Assembly (NCBI GenBank): GCA_038125725.1
Contig: JAYPEK010000033.1
Location: forward strand, 1-42,127
Direction of reading: 5' to 3'
DNA length: 42,127 nucleotides
Source: TMED8 sp038125725
Lineage (GTDB): Bacteria > Pseudomonadota > Alphaproteobacteria > Rhodospirillales > Casp-alpha2
The translations under genes and the position numbers were made by a program. The notes beneath the pieces are model-generated. The model did not search any database. It was not told the origin of the DNA and saw nothing but the letters and a program-made list of their open reading frames with translations. This document shows, one piece after another, positions 1 to 8,704 of the stretch. Each line of letters opens with the position of its first letter. Positions within the stretch are counted from its first letter, which is position 1.

Positions 1-577
1 CGTCGACGTAGATGTGCTCGCCGTAGGCGGCGTCGATCAGCTGGTCGCGGTTCTTCACGTGGCCGGGGCGCCGGGCCAGGGCCTCGACCAGAAGGAATTC
101 GGTCACCGTCAGGTTGATCTCCTGGCCCTTCCAGGTGCAAAGGTGGCGGGCCGGGTCGAGCACCAGTTCGCCCCGGCGCATGATCGCATCGCCCTCCGGT
201 TCCTGGGTGGCGGTCTCGTGGCGGCGCAGCACGGCGCGAATGCGCTCCAGCAGCAAGCGCTGGGAGAAGGGTTTCTTGATGTAGTCGTCGGCGCCGAGCC
301 GGAGCCCCATGATTTCATCGACCTCGTCGTCCTTGGAGGTCAGGAAGATCACCGGCAGGCTGTCGCGCTGGCGCAGGTGGGTGAGCAGTTCCATGCCGTC
401 CATGCGCGGCATTTTGATATCCAGGATGGCCAGGTCCACCGGGCGCGAGCCGATCCCGTTCAAGGCTTCCTCGCCGTCGCCGTAGGTGTCGACGGCATAG
501 CCTTCGTCTTCCAGCGCGGCGGAAAGCGAAGCCAGGATGTTTTGGTCGTCATCGACCAGGGCGATGGTGTGCGACAT
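1..577 (-). CDS. chvI: OmpR/PhoB-family response regulator, ChvI-type (3' end outside window)
   Basis: This is the N-terminal 192 residues of a two-component response regulator; the C-terminus lies beyond the left edge. It begins MSHTIALVDDDQNILAS, with the acidic pair near residues 9-11, the phospho-acceptor Asp at about 53 (AILDIKMPRMDG) and the conserved Lys in the YIKKPFS segment. A winged-helix DNA-binding domain follows (LTVTEFLLVEALARRPG). The ATG at 577 has a GAGGA ribosome-binding site just upstream. In alphaproteobacteria ChvI works with the sensor kinase ChvG and lies next to pckA; here pckA is 2.1 kb away in divergent orientation, with cbtBA and a hugZ-like gene between. The chvI name rests on the sequence type plus this neighbourhood; another OmpR-family member is possible. 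Confidence 0.85.
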   Translation of the reverse strand, partial: MSHTIALVDDDQNILASLSAALEDEGYAVDTYGDGEEALNGIGSRPVDLAILDIKMPRMDGMELLTHLRQRDSLPVIFLTSKDDEVDEIMGLRLGADDYIKKPFSQRLLLERIRAVLRRHETATQEPEGDAIMRRGELVLDPARHLCTWKGQEINLTVTEFLLVEALARRPGHVKNRDQLIDAAYGEHIYVD

Positions 578-706
578 GGGTTTCCTCGTCCTTCCATTGA
601 ACCGGCCGGAAGCTAAAAGTTCAATGTGGCGAAATTATAGCCCGTTTGTGGCGGCCCGTTCATCATTCATTGACCGCCATCGGCGGCGCATCTAATATGG
701 TCCGCA

Positions 707-908
707 GACGGTGCCCCCGCAAAGGCGATAGAGCCTGGGGCTTAATAGGGAATGTGGTGGACGCGAACCCAATCAAGGCGTGTCTTTCCACAGCTGCCCC
801 CGCAACTGTCTGCGGTGAGTGCGGCCCACGATGGCCACTGGTTGTCCTTATGGAAAGCCGGGAAGGTCGGGCCGATACGAAGATCCGTGAGCCAGGAGAC
901 CTGCCGTC
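707..908 (+). promoter_or_regulatory. cobalamin (B12/adenosylcobalamin) riboswitch
   Basis: Several conserved blocks of the B12 riboswitch appear in order. AATAGGGAAT followed by GTGGTG lies near 744-757. The CTGCCCCCGCAACTGT block follows near 793-810. GCCACTG is at 834-840. The B12 box GAGCCAGGAGACCTGCC ends near 905. GACGG at 707-711 can pair with CCGTC at 904-908 to close P1. It lies directly upstream of cbtB-cbtA, a known class of B12-controlled cobalt transporter genes. No U-tract terminator is visible before the cbtB ribosome-binding site, so control of translation initiation is more likely than termination. Boundaries are approximate. Confidence 0.93.
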
Positions 909-963
909 GGGCGCGTCGACTATTCGGCGTGTTTGTCACACAACTGTACCGTAACGGAGGGTT

Positions 964-1155
964 ATGGCCATGATTAAAGAAACTACCAAATCGCAGTCCC
1001 AGGCTGTCGTCGAACAGACCACGTCGAAAATGCCGGCGGTGATCGCGCTCGTGTTCGGCGCGTTTATCGTGCTCGGCGCCGGGTTCGCCCACTCGCAGAC
1101 GATCCACGACGCGGCGCACGACGTACGGCACGCTTTCGCCTTCCCCTGCCACTAG
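964..1155 (+). CDS. cbtB: CbtB, small subunit of predicted cobalt transporter
   Basis: This 60-odd-residue protein has one membrane segment (PAVIALVFGAFIVLGAGFAHS) and a short histidine-containing tail ending HAFAFPCH, the hallmark of CbtB. CbtB and CbtA are predicted to form a cobalt uptake system in the inner membrane, commonly placed behind B12 riboswitches. Two in-frame ATGs exist. The GGAGG at about 956-960 is only 3 nt from the ATG at 964 but 9 nt from the ATG at 970, so the true start may be 970 (MIKETTK...). The gene is 10 nt upstream of cbtA and surely cotranscribed with it. Confidence 0.9.
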   Translation: MAMIKETTKSQSQAVVEQTTSKMPAVIALVFGAFIVLGAGFAHSQTIHDAAHDVRHAFAFPCH

Positions 1156-1165
1156 GGGGTTCCTC

Positions 1166-1864
1166 ATGCAACGTATCGTGTTGACGGCGCTCCTCGCCGG
1201 GGCGCTGGCCGGTATTGCTGTGTTCGCGCTGCATATGTGGCAGACCACGCCGATGATCCTGGAGGCGGAGGTGTTCGAAAACGGCACGCCCGCGCCCGCG
1301 CATGCCCACGGCACCGGCGAGGCGGCCGGCCATGCGCACGCCGCCGCCGCCGATGACGACGCCTGGCCGGCGCCCGGCCTCGAGCGCAATGCCTATTCGC
1401 TGTTGGCCGACGTCGTGACCGCCATCGGCTTCGGCTTCCTTCTGGTCGGCGCCATGGCCATTTTCGGGCGCAACGTCGATTGGCAGGCCGGCGTGATCTG
1501 GGGGCTTTGCGGGTTCGCGGCCTTCTTCGTCTCGCCCGCCTTGGGCGCGCCGCCGGAACTGCCCGGCATGGTGGCCGCCGAATTGGGCGAACGCCAGACC
1601 TGGTGGCTGGCCACCGCGGCGGCGGCAACCGTGGCCATGGGGCTGATCTTCTTTGCCCCGGGCCTGTTGTGGAAGGCGGTGGCGGCGCTGCTGTTGATCG
1701 CGCCGCATGCCATCGGCGCGCCGCATCCGGTGATGGAGCCCGGCAACGTGCCGGCGGAGTTGGCGGCGCAGTTCGCCGTCGCCTCGCTGGTGGTGAACGG
1801 CCTGTTCTGGATGGCGCTGGGCGGCTTTTCCGGCTACTTCTACGAGCGATTCGGAAACGCCTGA
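1166..1864 (+). CDS. cbtA: CbtA, membrane subunit of predicted cobalt transporter
   Basis: A 232-residue polytopic membrane protein starting MQRIVLTALLAGALAGIAVF, with about five hydrophobic segments. A histidine- and acid-rich loop at about residues 48-70 (HAHGTG, HAHAAAADDD) is a likely metal-binding stretch. Conserved-looking histidines also lie near RHxxAPH-type positions in the middle (LLIAPHAIGAPHPV). Length and layout match the CbtA family. The start has an AGGGGG ribosome-binding site about 8 nt upstream, next to the cbtB stop. The next gene, a HugZ-like protein, starts 15 nt after the stop, so all three genes probably share the riboswitch-controlled transcript. Confidence 0.92.
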   Translation: MQRIVLTALLAGALAGIAVFALHMWQTTPMILEAEVFENGTPAPAHAHGTGEAAGHAHAAAADDDAWPAPGLERNAYSLLADVVTAIGFGFLLVGAMAIFGRNVDWQAGVIWGLCGFAAFFVSPALGAPPELPGMVAAELGERQTWWLATAAAATVAMGLIFFAPGLLWKAVAALLLIAPHAIGAPHPVMEPGNVPAELAAQFAVASLVVNGLFWMALGGFSGYFYERFGNA

Positions 1865-1879
1865 CAATGAGGTAGGAAC

Positions 1880-2611
1880 GTGGCGCCGAGCCGAGCCGAA
1901 CTGGGATTTGCCATCCGGCAGTTGATGCGCTCAAGCCGCTCGGCGTCGCTTTCCACCGCCCTCGCCAGCGCCGACGGCTGGCCCTATGCATCGCTGGTGA
2001 CGGTTGCCATCGATACCGATGGCGCACCGCTGCTGTTGTTTTCCGAGCTTTCCGACCATACCCGCAACCTGAAGGCCGACGGCCGCGCCGCGCTCCTGTT
2101 CGAGCGTGCGTCGCGTCACGCCAATCCGCAGCGCGGCCCCCGGGTCAGCGTGCTGGGCCGCATCCGTCCGACCCGCATTCCGGAACACGCCAGGCGCTTC
2201 CTCGACATGCACCCGGAGGCGGAGATGTACGCCGGCTTCGGCGATTTCGGCTTTTACCGCATGAGCATCGACCGCGCGCACTGGGTCGGCGGTTTCGCCC
2301 GCGCACAGTGGCTGAGCGGGCGGTTCGTCGCTGCCGACGCGAAGGCGGCGAAGGCGATTGCCGCCGCCGCGCCTGGAATCATCGCGCACATGAACGACGA
2401 CCATGCCGACGCGGTCGAGAACTACGCCACCCGCCTGCTCGGGCGTTCGGGCGGCGGCTGGCGCATGATCGGCGTCGACCCGGATGGCGCCGATCTGGCG
2501 CTCGAGGGCCGGCGCGCGCGCCTTGGGTTCGACGAAATGGCGGAAAACGTGGCCGACGTGCGCGATCGGCTGGTGCAAATGGCAGCTCAGGCGCGGGCCG
2601 GAAACCCATAA
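1880..2611 (+). CDS. HugZ-like pyridoxamine-oxidase-fold protein with DUF2470 domain
   Basis: A 243-residue soluble protein with a GTG start at 1880, preceded by AGGTAGGA. Residues about 10-150 form a split-barrel FMN- or heme-binding domain of the pyridoxamine 5'-phosphate oxidase type (SASLSTALASADGWPYASLVTVAID, LLLFSELSDHTRNLKADGRAALLFE). Residues about 160-240 form the DUF2470 domain (IIAHMNDDHADAVENYATRLLG). This two-domain layout is that of HugZ/HutZ heme oxygenases, where the C-terminal His-rich loop helps bind heme, and of uncharacterised relatives. It follows cbtA by 15 nt, so B12 may control it. A role in heme or corrinoid chemistry is inference; the family call is firm. Confidence 0.85.
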   Translation: MAPSRAELGFAIRQLMRSSRSASLSTALASADGWPYASLVTVAIDTDGAPLLLFSELSDHTRNLKADGRAALLFERASRHANPQRGPRVSVLGRIRPTRIPEHARRFLDMHPEAEMYAGFGDFGFYRMSIDRAHWVGGFARAQWLSGRFVAADAKAAKAIAAAAPGIIAHMNDDHADAVENYATRLLGRSGGGWRMIGVDPDGADLALEGRRARLGFDEMAENVADVRDRLVQMAAQARAGNP

Positions 2612-2624
2612 AAAAAGAGTCACA

Positions 2625-2661
2625 ATTCATGTTGAGACTCGCTCGGCGCGAGTCTATGAAT
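2625..2661. other. bulged inverted repeat between hugZ-like gene and pckA
   Basis: AGACTCGC (2635-2642) pairs with GCGAGTCT (2648-2655) around a 5-nt loop. Outside it ATTCAT (2625-2630) pairs with ATGAAT (2656-2661), leaving GTTG bulged on the left. It is followed by CTTTCT rather than a clean U-tract. It may terminate the cbtBA-hugZ transcript or fold in a pckA leader; the sequence alone does not decide. Confidence 0.55.
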
Positions 2662-2734
2662 CTTTCTAATGTGATTCGGGTTGTCGGGTGCCGCTAGAAC
2701 ACCGGTCGGTGCCAATCTAGCTAGGGAGAGAAGT

Positions 2735-4342
2735 GTGGAAAACCTTGGAGTGCGGCCGAGCCGCCATGGGCTGGCCAATCATGGCCTCGGCGGTGTGAAA
2801 ACCGCTTATTGGAACCTGAGCGCGGCGCCGCTGTTCGAACATGCGTTGCAGCGCCAGGAAGGGCAATTGACCAAGCATGGCGCGTTCATCGCGCTCACCG
2901 GCGAACACACGGGGCGGTCCCCCAACGACCGCTTCGTCGTCGAGGAAGACGCCACCAAGGACAGCATCTGGTGGGGCAGCGTCAACAAGCCGATCAGCGA
3001 GGCGCACTTCGATGGCATGCTGGAGAAGATGCTGGCGCACATGAACGGCAAGGACCTGTTCGTCCAGGATTGCTATTGCGGCGCCAACCCCCAGCATCGG
3101 CTGCGCATCCGCCAGATTTCCGAAAATGCCTGGCACAGCCTGTTCGCGCGCAACATGTTCATTCAGCCGCCGGCCGAGGCGCTGGAGAATTTCGAGCCCG
3201 AGTTCACGGTTATCCAGGCGCCGAGCCTGACCGCCGATCCGGCGACCGACGGCACCGCCTCCGGGACCTTCATCCTGGTTCATCTGACCAAGCGCATGAT
3301 CCTGGTTGGTGGTTCCGCCTATGCCGGCGAGATCAAGAAGTCGATCTTCTCGATCATGAACTACCTGATGCCGGCACAAGACGTCCTGCCGATGCACTGC
3401 TCCGCCAATGTCGGTGCCTACGGCGACGTGGCGGTGTTTTTCGGCCTTTCCGGCACCGGCAAGACGACGCTGTCGGCCGATAGCGCGCGCTCGTTGATCG
3501 GTGACGACGAACACGGCTGGGGCGCCGACGGCGTGTTCAACTTCGAGGGCGGTTGCTATGCCAAGACCATCAACCTGACCCGTGATGCCGAGCCCGAGAT
3601 CTACGATCTCTGCCACACCTTCGGCTCGATCATCGAGAACGTGGTGATGGACCCGGAAACCCGCGAGCTGGATTTCTTCGATTCCCGCCATTCCGAGAAC
3701 GGCCGCGTCTCTTACGACATCAAGAAGGTCTCCAACGCGACGGAGACCGGCCAAGCCGTTCATCCGCGCAACATCGTCATGTTGACCTGCGATGCCTTCG
3801 GCGTCTTGCCGCCGATCAGCCAACTGACCGCCGACCAGGCCATGTACCACTTCCTGAGCGGCTATACCGCCAAGGTGGCGGGAACCGAGCGCGGCGTGAA
3901 GGAGCCATCGGCGACCTTTTCGACCTGCTTCGGCGGACCGTTCATGCCGCGCCATCCGACCGTCTACGCCAAGTTGCTGGGTGACAAGATGGCCGCGCAT
4001 CATACCAAGTGCTGGCTAGTCAACACCGGTTGGTCCGGCGGCGGTTACGGCGTCGGCGAGCGCATGAAGATCGCCTACACCCGCGCCATGCTCAATGCCG
4101 CCCTGCATGGCGAGTTGGACGAGGTCGAGTTTGTCGCCGATCCGAATTTCGGCGTGCTGGTGCCGCAGTCCTGCCCGGGCGTGCCGGTGGAGATCCTCAA
4201 CCCGCGCAACACCTGGGCCGACAAGGACGCCTACGACGCCCAGGCCAAGCACCTGACGGAACTGTTCGAGGAGAACTTCAAGCAGTTCGAGGAACACGTG
4301 AACGAAGAGGTCAAGGCCGCCGCCATCCGCGCCGCCGCCTGA
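2735..4342 (+). CDS. pckA: phosphoenolpyruvate carboxykinase (ATP)
   Basis: Converts oxaloacetate and ATP to PEP, CO2 and ADP, the first committed step of gluconeogenesis. With the GTG start at 2735 (after AGGGAGAG) the protein is 535 residues, the usual length of bacterial ATP-type enzymes. A start at 2681 would add 18 residues without a ribosome-binding site. Visible motifs are the substrate region with TGRSPNDRF near the N-terminus, the P-loop GLSGTGKTT at about 237-245, and the metal and nucleotide region LIGDDEHGW just after. The gene stands alone, with a terminator after it. A ppc gene 4.5 kb away encodes the opposing anaplerotic reaction. Confidence 0.97.
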   Translation: MENLGVRPSRHGLANHGLGGVKTAYWNLSAAPLFEHALQRQEGQLTKHGAFIALTGEHTGRSPNDRFVVEEDATKDSIWWGSVNKPISEAHFDGMLEKMLAHMNGKDLFVQDCYCGANPQHRLRIRQISENAWHSLFARNMFIQPPAEALENFEPEFTVIQAPSLTADPATDGTASGTFILVHLTKRMILVGGSAYAGEIKKSIFSIMNYLMPAQDVLPMHCSANVGAYGDVAVFFGLSGTGKTTLSADSARSLIGDDEHGWGADGVFNFEGGCYAKTINLTRDAEPEIYDLCHTFGSIIENVVMDPETRELDFFDSRHSENGRVSYDIKKVSNATETGQAVHPRNIVMLTCDAFGVLPPISQLTADQAMYHFLSGYTAKVAGTERGVKEPSATFSTCFGGPFMPRHPTVYAKLLGDKMAAHHTKCWLVNTGWSGGGYGVGERMKIAYTRAMLNAALHGELDEVEFVADPNFGVLVPQSCPGVPVEILNPRNTWADKDAYDAQAKHLTELFEENFKQFEEHVNEEVKAAAIRAAA

Positions 4343-4365
4343 TCCTTTCGACGCTCATTTCGATG

Positions 4366-4399
4366 GCCGGCGCCGCCGCATGGGTGGCGCCGGCTTTTT
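4366..4399 (+). terminator. rho-independent terminator of pckA
   Basis: GCCGGCGCC (4366-4374) and GGCGCCGGC (4386-4394) form a perfect 9-bp GC-rich stem around an 11-nt loop, directly followed by five T (4395-4399). It begins 24 nt after the pckA stop. Confidence 0.9.
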
Positions 4400-4475
4400 C
4401 GCGCGTGCAATTCCGCAAGCCTTGCGCCAAGGTGGCCGCGTCGCCTGAACCGGCGGCCGGCAAGGAAAGAGCGGG

Positions 4476-5693
4476 ATGGATCGGCGGGACGCCACGCAGA
4501 ACGAGCAGTTGCGCGTGCTTTGCGTGGACGACGAGGACCTGGTGGTCGATGTCGTCCGGGGCGTGCTCGCCAACATGAGCATTGCCCCCGTGGACCGCGA
4601 TTTCGACGCCCAGTCGGCGCTCCGCAGGCTCGATGCGGGCGAGCACTACGACCTCCTGATCTCCGACCTCGACATGCCGGGCATGGACGGCATCGAGTTC
4701 CTGCGCCACCTGGCGGCGCGCGATTTTCCCGGTGCCATCGCCATCATCAGCGGCGTCGAGCAGCGCACCCTCGACGTGGTCGACAGCCTGGCCCGGGCGC
4801 ACGACCTGAATTATATCGGCAGCGTGCAGAAACCGCTCACCGGCGACGCCGTGCACGGCATCGTCGATGCCTATCGGATATTCGCCCGGCGCGCGGCGCG
4901 CGAAATCGTCGACCGGGTGGTGCTGGTCGATGTGGCTGAAATCCGCGCAGGCATGGAGGGCGGCCAGTTCGACGTCATGTTCCAGCCGAAAATCGACGTC
5001 GTCACCCGGCGCGTCACCGGCGCCGAGGCGCTGGTGCGCTGGCTGCATCCGGAACACGGCCTGCTGACACCTGAATCCTTCGTCCCCGTGGCCGAGGAGG
5101 GCGGCGTCATCCACGACCTCACCGGCATCGTCTGCGCCTGCACGGCCAACGCCGTCGCCGCCTGGAGCGACACGGCGAAGGACGTGAATATCTCGTTCAA
5201 CGCGGCGGTCGAGGACCTGGACGACATCACGCTGCCGGAATTCGTCGTCGAGACCGCCCAGGCGGCCGGCATCAAGCCCGCCAATCTCACCCTCGAGGTT
5301 ACCGAAAGCCAGGTCATGCGCGGCCTTGTGCGGGTGCTCGACACCCTGGCCCGGCTCAGGCTCAAGGGCGTGCGGCTCGCCATCGATGATTTCGGCACCG
5401 GCTTTTCGTCGCTTGAGCAGTTGAAGCGCTGCCCGTTCACCGAAATGAAGATCGACAAGGCTTTCGTCACCGGCGCCGCCACAGACGGTGCCAGCCATGC
5501 AATCTTGGAATCGAGCATCGAACTGGCCCGCAAGCTCGATTTGCACGTGGTCGCGGAGGGCGTCGAATCGGCCGAGGACTGGGAGTTGGTGAAACGCCTC
5601 GGCTGCGACGAGGCGCAGGGCTATTTCCTGGCCCAGCCAATGGCCGCCGAGGACTTCCCCGACTGGCGCGCCAGCTGGGAGGCGCGGCTATAA
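4476..5693 (+). CDS. response regulator with EAL domain (c-di-GMP phosphodiesterase)
   Basis: A 405-residue cytoplasmic protein. Residues about 12-130 are a receiver domain (VLCVDDEDLVV, phospho-acceptor Asp64 in LISDLDMPGMDG, Lys in SVQKPL). Residues about 165-400 are an EAL domain that keeps the catalytic signatures: EALVRW starting at about 184, the Glu in TLEVTES, IDDFGTGFSS, KIDKAFV, the Glu in VVAEGVES, and QGYFLAQPM. It should therefore hydrolyse c-di-GMP to pGpG under control of phosphorylation by a kinase not in this window. The ATG at 4476 has AAGGAAAG upstream. The stop lies 3 nt from the convergent gene's stop. Confidence 0.92.
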   Translation: MDRRDATQNEQLRVLCVDDEDLVVDVVRGVLANMSIAPVDRDFDAQSALRRLDAGEHYDLLISDLDMPGMDGIEFLRHLAARDFPGAIAIISGVEQRTLDVVDSLARAHDLNYIGSVQKPLTGDAVHGIVDAYRIFARRAAREIVDRVVLVDVAEIRAGMEGGQFDVMFQPKIDVVTRRVTGAEALVRWLHPEHGLLTPESFVPVAEEGGVIHDLTGIVCACTANAVAAWSDTAKDVNISFNAAVEDLDDITLPEFVVETAQAAGIKPANLTLEVTESQVMRGLVRVLDTLARLRLKGVRLAIDDFGTGFSSLEQLKRCPFTEMKIDKAFVTGAATDGASHAILESSIELARKLDLHVVAEGVESAEDWELVKRLGCDEAQGYFLAQPMAAEDFPDWRASWEARL

Positions 5694-5696
5694 CGC

Positions 5697-6626
5697 CTAA
5701 GGCCTTGCCGGTGGTGTCTTCGGCAGGTCCACCTTCAGCGCCGGCCAATCATCGTAGTCATGCGCCAGAAAGCCGCTGTGATAGTAGGCTTCGACGATCG
5801 GATCGTCGTCGGCCGCGCGGCTTTCGCGGATGAAGGCCTGCAGGGCGTCAAAGGCGTCCTGGCGGTGGCGGCCGAAAATCAGCACCCGAAATCCCTTCAG
5901 GTAGACCTTGAAGCCGTCGATGCGTTTCAGCGGGATTCCCATGTGCTCGATGGTCGCGCGGTTGAGGAACGAGAAGGTGATGTCGGCGCGGCCGCGTTCG
6001 ATCATCTTGCCGATGCGTTCCGGGTCGCCGACCGTCAGCACCTGCGCCAGCGGCAGTTTTTCCATGGTCAGGCGGTCCATGGACCAGTGTTTCACGGTGA
6101 TGCCGCGCAGCTTCAAGAGGTCGTCGGCGGTCTTGGACGCCAGCACGTCGGCGCGGTTCGGCGCGGTGAACAGGCCGAGCGGAAATTGCGTGTCGCTGAG
6201 GACATAGTCGGAAATCAGCAGTCTGCCCTCGAAGCCGGAAACGTCCGTGCTGAACAAGCTGGAGCCGAAGGCGTCGGCGTCTGCGTCGAGCAGGATCGTC
6301 AGCGCCCGGCGCGGGTTGGGAAAGGGCACGATTTTCAGGTTGGCGGCGGCACCGCTGGCGCGAACGGAATGGCAGACGAACATCAACTCGATGGTGTTGC
6401 GCTACGATCCGGCGAGCTTCGGATCATCGAGCGTCGGGCAGTGGGCGACGTCGAGCGTGTTTGTATACCCGTCCCGGGCCTCGGCGGAGATCTTCAGCGC
6501 ATCCGAGCGGTAGTGATGCGGCATCAGTACCCGAAAGGCTTGTTCATCCGCCGCGAGATCGCCGGCGCCGAGCCACATGCCCGCGGCCAAAATTCCCCAG
6601 GCGAGCGCCCGACGATGTCCGGTCAT
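5697..6626 (-). pseudogene. periplasmic binding-protein-like gene interrupted by an in-frame TAG
   Basis: The minus strand encodes a secreted protein of about 309 codons that resembles family-3 extracellular solute-binding proteins. It has a signal peptide (RALAWGILAAGMWLGAGDLAA), then AFRVLMPHHY..., and a long C-terminal part from LMFVCHSVRASG to the end. An amber codon at 6402-6404 interrupts it after residue 74 (KLAGS). The frame is identical on both sides and the codons on both sides are GC-rich in third position, so one gene has been split by a single nonsense mutation. The ATG overlaps the amylosucrase TGA (ATGA), so it is translationally coupled to that gene. The downstream ATG at 6386 could restart only a protein lacking a signal peptide. 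Ligand unknown; a sequencing error is possible. Confidence 0.78.
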
Positions 6627-8578
6627 TGGTGCGCCAACAATACGACCAGTTGGTAGGGTTCCAGCACCAATTGTTCGGTGGCGACGATGATGCGGCCGTT
6701 GATGATGTCGGTCACGGTCTTCTTGAGGCCGAGCGTTCTGAGCCGGCGCGCCTCGATCGCCTGCGAGCGCTCCGAGAAATTGGCCAGCACCAGCACGCTC
6801 TGCTCATCGTGCTGGCGAAAATAGCCGAAGACGTGGGCATTGCCGGTGTCGATGATCTCGGTGTCGGCGCGGGTGAAGGCCAGGTTCTGCTGACGAATCT
6901 GTACCAGGCGCAATAATCCCAGGAAGATACGGCCCTCGACTCTGTCGCGGTCGTGCCGGCGCTCGGCCACTTGCCAATCGAAGGCCGGGCGGTGCAGCCA
7001 GCGGGTATCTCCGACCTTGTCGGGGGCGCTTTCGTAATCGTTGTCGTTGAGCATGCCGAGCTCGTCACCCAGGTAGAGGATCGGGATGCCGCCGATGGTG
7101 GTGATGACGCCGTAAAGCAGCAGGATGCGGCGGATCGCCAGGTCGATCTCGGTTTCGTCGTCCTCGTCGAGGGCTTTCTCCAGCCCGCACAGGGACGCCG
7201 TCGTGCCCGAGACCCGCATGTCGCCGGTCACCGGGTCTTCCTGGAACGGCAGGCCGCGGGCGAAGCTGCCCTCGAACTGGCCGGTGAAGAACCGGCCCAG
7301 GAACTTGCGGTGGCCGGCCGGGTCGATGCCGGCGGCACGGGCGTCGTCGTCGGAGAAGGCCCAGCCGATGTCGTCGTGGCAGCGCACGTAATTGACCCAG
7401 GCGCAGTCGGCCGGCACCTGGAAGCCGCGCTGCATGGCCTGGCGCATGAGCGTCACGTCGCGCGTCGCCAGCGTGCTCCACAGGAGCGCCATCAGTTGCG
7501 GATTGTAGGAAAGCTGGCATTCGTCGGTGCGCACATACTTGATGACCTCGTCCGGATGCACGATGGCCTCCGACAGGAACAGCATCGCCGGCGCGGCGAT
7601 GCGGGTGACGGCGTTGAAGGCCTTGATCAGGATATGCGCCTCGTCGAGGTTCTCGCAGTTGGTGCCCTCGCGCTTCCAGGTGAAGGCGATGGCGTCGAGG
7701 CGCAGCACCTCGACCCCGACATTGGCCAAAAACAGCATCTCGCCGGCCATGGCATTGAACACCGCCGGGTTCTCGTAATTCAGGTCCCACTGGTAATTGT
7801 GGAAGGTCGTCCACACCCACTTACGGATGCGGTTGCGATAGGTGAAGCAGCCGGGGTGTTCGTCGGGGAACACCGGGCGGATGGTCTTCTCGAAACGGTC
7901 GGGGACATCGCGGTCGGGGAACATGCGATAGAAGGACTGATGGAACGGATCGTTCTTCAACGCCTTCTCGGCCCATTCATGCTGGTCGGCGGTGTGGTTG
8001 AAGACGAAATCCAAACAGAGCGAGATGCCGTAGTGGCGAAACTCGTCGGCCAGTTCGCCGAGCTGTTCCATGGTGCCGATGGCCGGATCGAGATCGCGGT
8101 AAGACGAGATGGCGTAGCCGCCGTCGTCGTCGCCGTCGGGCGACTTGAACATCGGCATCAGGTGCAGGTAGGTGATGCCCATTTCCGAGAGATAGGAGAT
8201 GTGCTCGCGCAGCCCGGAAAGATCGTCGCTGAACAGATCGACGTAGCACATGGCGCCGACCATGCGCTGGCTCTGGAACCAGTTGGGATCGGCGGAACGC
8301 GACGCGTCCAGCGCCTTCAGCGTGTCGTCGCGGTTGAGCCAGGCCTCGGTGGCGGTCACGAAGATCGTCTCCAGGTGATAGAAGAAGTCGTAATGGTGGC
8401 CGTAGAGCTGATAGAGCGCCGAGAACAGGTCCGGAAAATGCCGCTGCAGGCGGTCCGAATAGGCCTCCCAGCCGGGCGTGCTGAGGATTTGCCCGAAACG
8501 CACCTCGAGCCGGGGCATCAGCCGCTCCAGGGTGACGGCGGCCTGCTGTTCGAGCCAAACGGCGTCGTAGGTGTTCAT
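6623..8578 (-). CDS. amylosucrase (GH13)
   Basis: A 651-residue alpha-amylase-family enzyme whose whole length follows the Neisseria amylosucrase pattern. That enzyme splits sucrose and builds an alpha-1,4-glucan, releasing fructose. Motifs: GGVxCYVDLF-like GAMCYVDLFSDDL, YLHLMPMFKSPDGDDDGGYAISSYR, DFVFNHTADQHEWA, the nucleophile Asp295 in EVLRLDAIAF, the acid/base Glu337 in LSEAIVHPDE, and CHDDIGW carrying the third acidic residue. No signal peptide is seen, so it acts in the cytoplasm. Sucrose phosphorylase or trehalose synthase are less likely, given the N-terminal helical domain and amylosucrase-type loops. It overlaps the binding-protein-like gene by 4 nt. ppc is divergent, 240 nt away. 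Confidence 0.9.
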   Translation of the reverse strand: MNTYDAVWLEQQAAVTLERLMPRLEVRFGQILSTPGWEAYSDRLQRHFPDLFSALYQLYGHHYDFFYHLETIFVTATEAWLNRDDTLKALDASRSADPNWFQSQRMVGAMCYVDLFSDDLSGLREHISYLSEMGITYLHLMPMFKSPDGDDDGGYAISSYRDLDPAIGTMEQLGELADEFRHYGISLCLDFVFNHTADQHEWAEKALKNDPFHQSFYRMFPDRDVPDRFEKTIRPVFPDEHPGCFTYRNRIRKWVWTTFHNYQWDLNYENPAVFNAMAGEMLFLANVGVEVLRLDAIAFTWKREGTNCENLDEAHILIKAFNAVTRIAAPAMLFLSEAIVHPDEVIKYVRTDECQLSYNPQLMALLWSTLATRDVTLMRQAMQRGFQVPADCAWVNYVRCHDDIGWAFSDDDARAAGIDPAGHRKFLGRFFTGQFEGSFARGLPFQEDPVTGDMRVSGTTASLCGLEKALDEDDETEIDLAIRRILLLYGVITTIGGIPILYLGDELGMLNDNDYESAPDKVGDTRWLHRPAFDWQVAERRHDRDRVEGRIFLGLLRLVQIRQQNLAFTRADTEIIDTGNAHVFGYFRQHDEQSVLVLANFSERSQAIEARRLRTLGLKKTVTDIINGRIIVATEQLVLEPYQLVVLLAHQ

Positions 8579-8704
8579 GGATCGGGCGCCATTCCTGGGG
8601 CTTAGCGGGTTCGCGGGGTGGGCGATTGCCGGTTCGGGCGCAGATTAACCCCGTAGGCGCGCGAATTGCAATCAAGCACCTGGGATGAGCGGAAACGGCC
8701 ACTG

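Noticed and set aside
646..973. Short plus-strand open frames upstream of cbtB
   Set aside because: They lie inside the B12 riboswitch and its expression platform; the conserved RNA blocks explain the sequence.
1064..2027. Long minus-strand frames opposite cbtA and the start of the hugZ-like gene
   Set aside because: Composition is Arg/His/Pro-rich noise; the plus strand has a recognisable CbtA with a proper ribosome-binding site.
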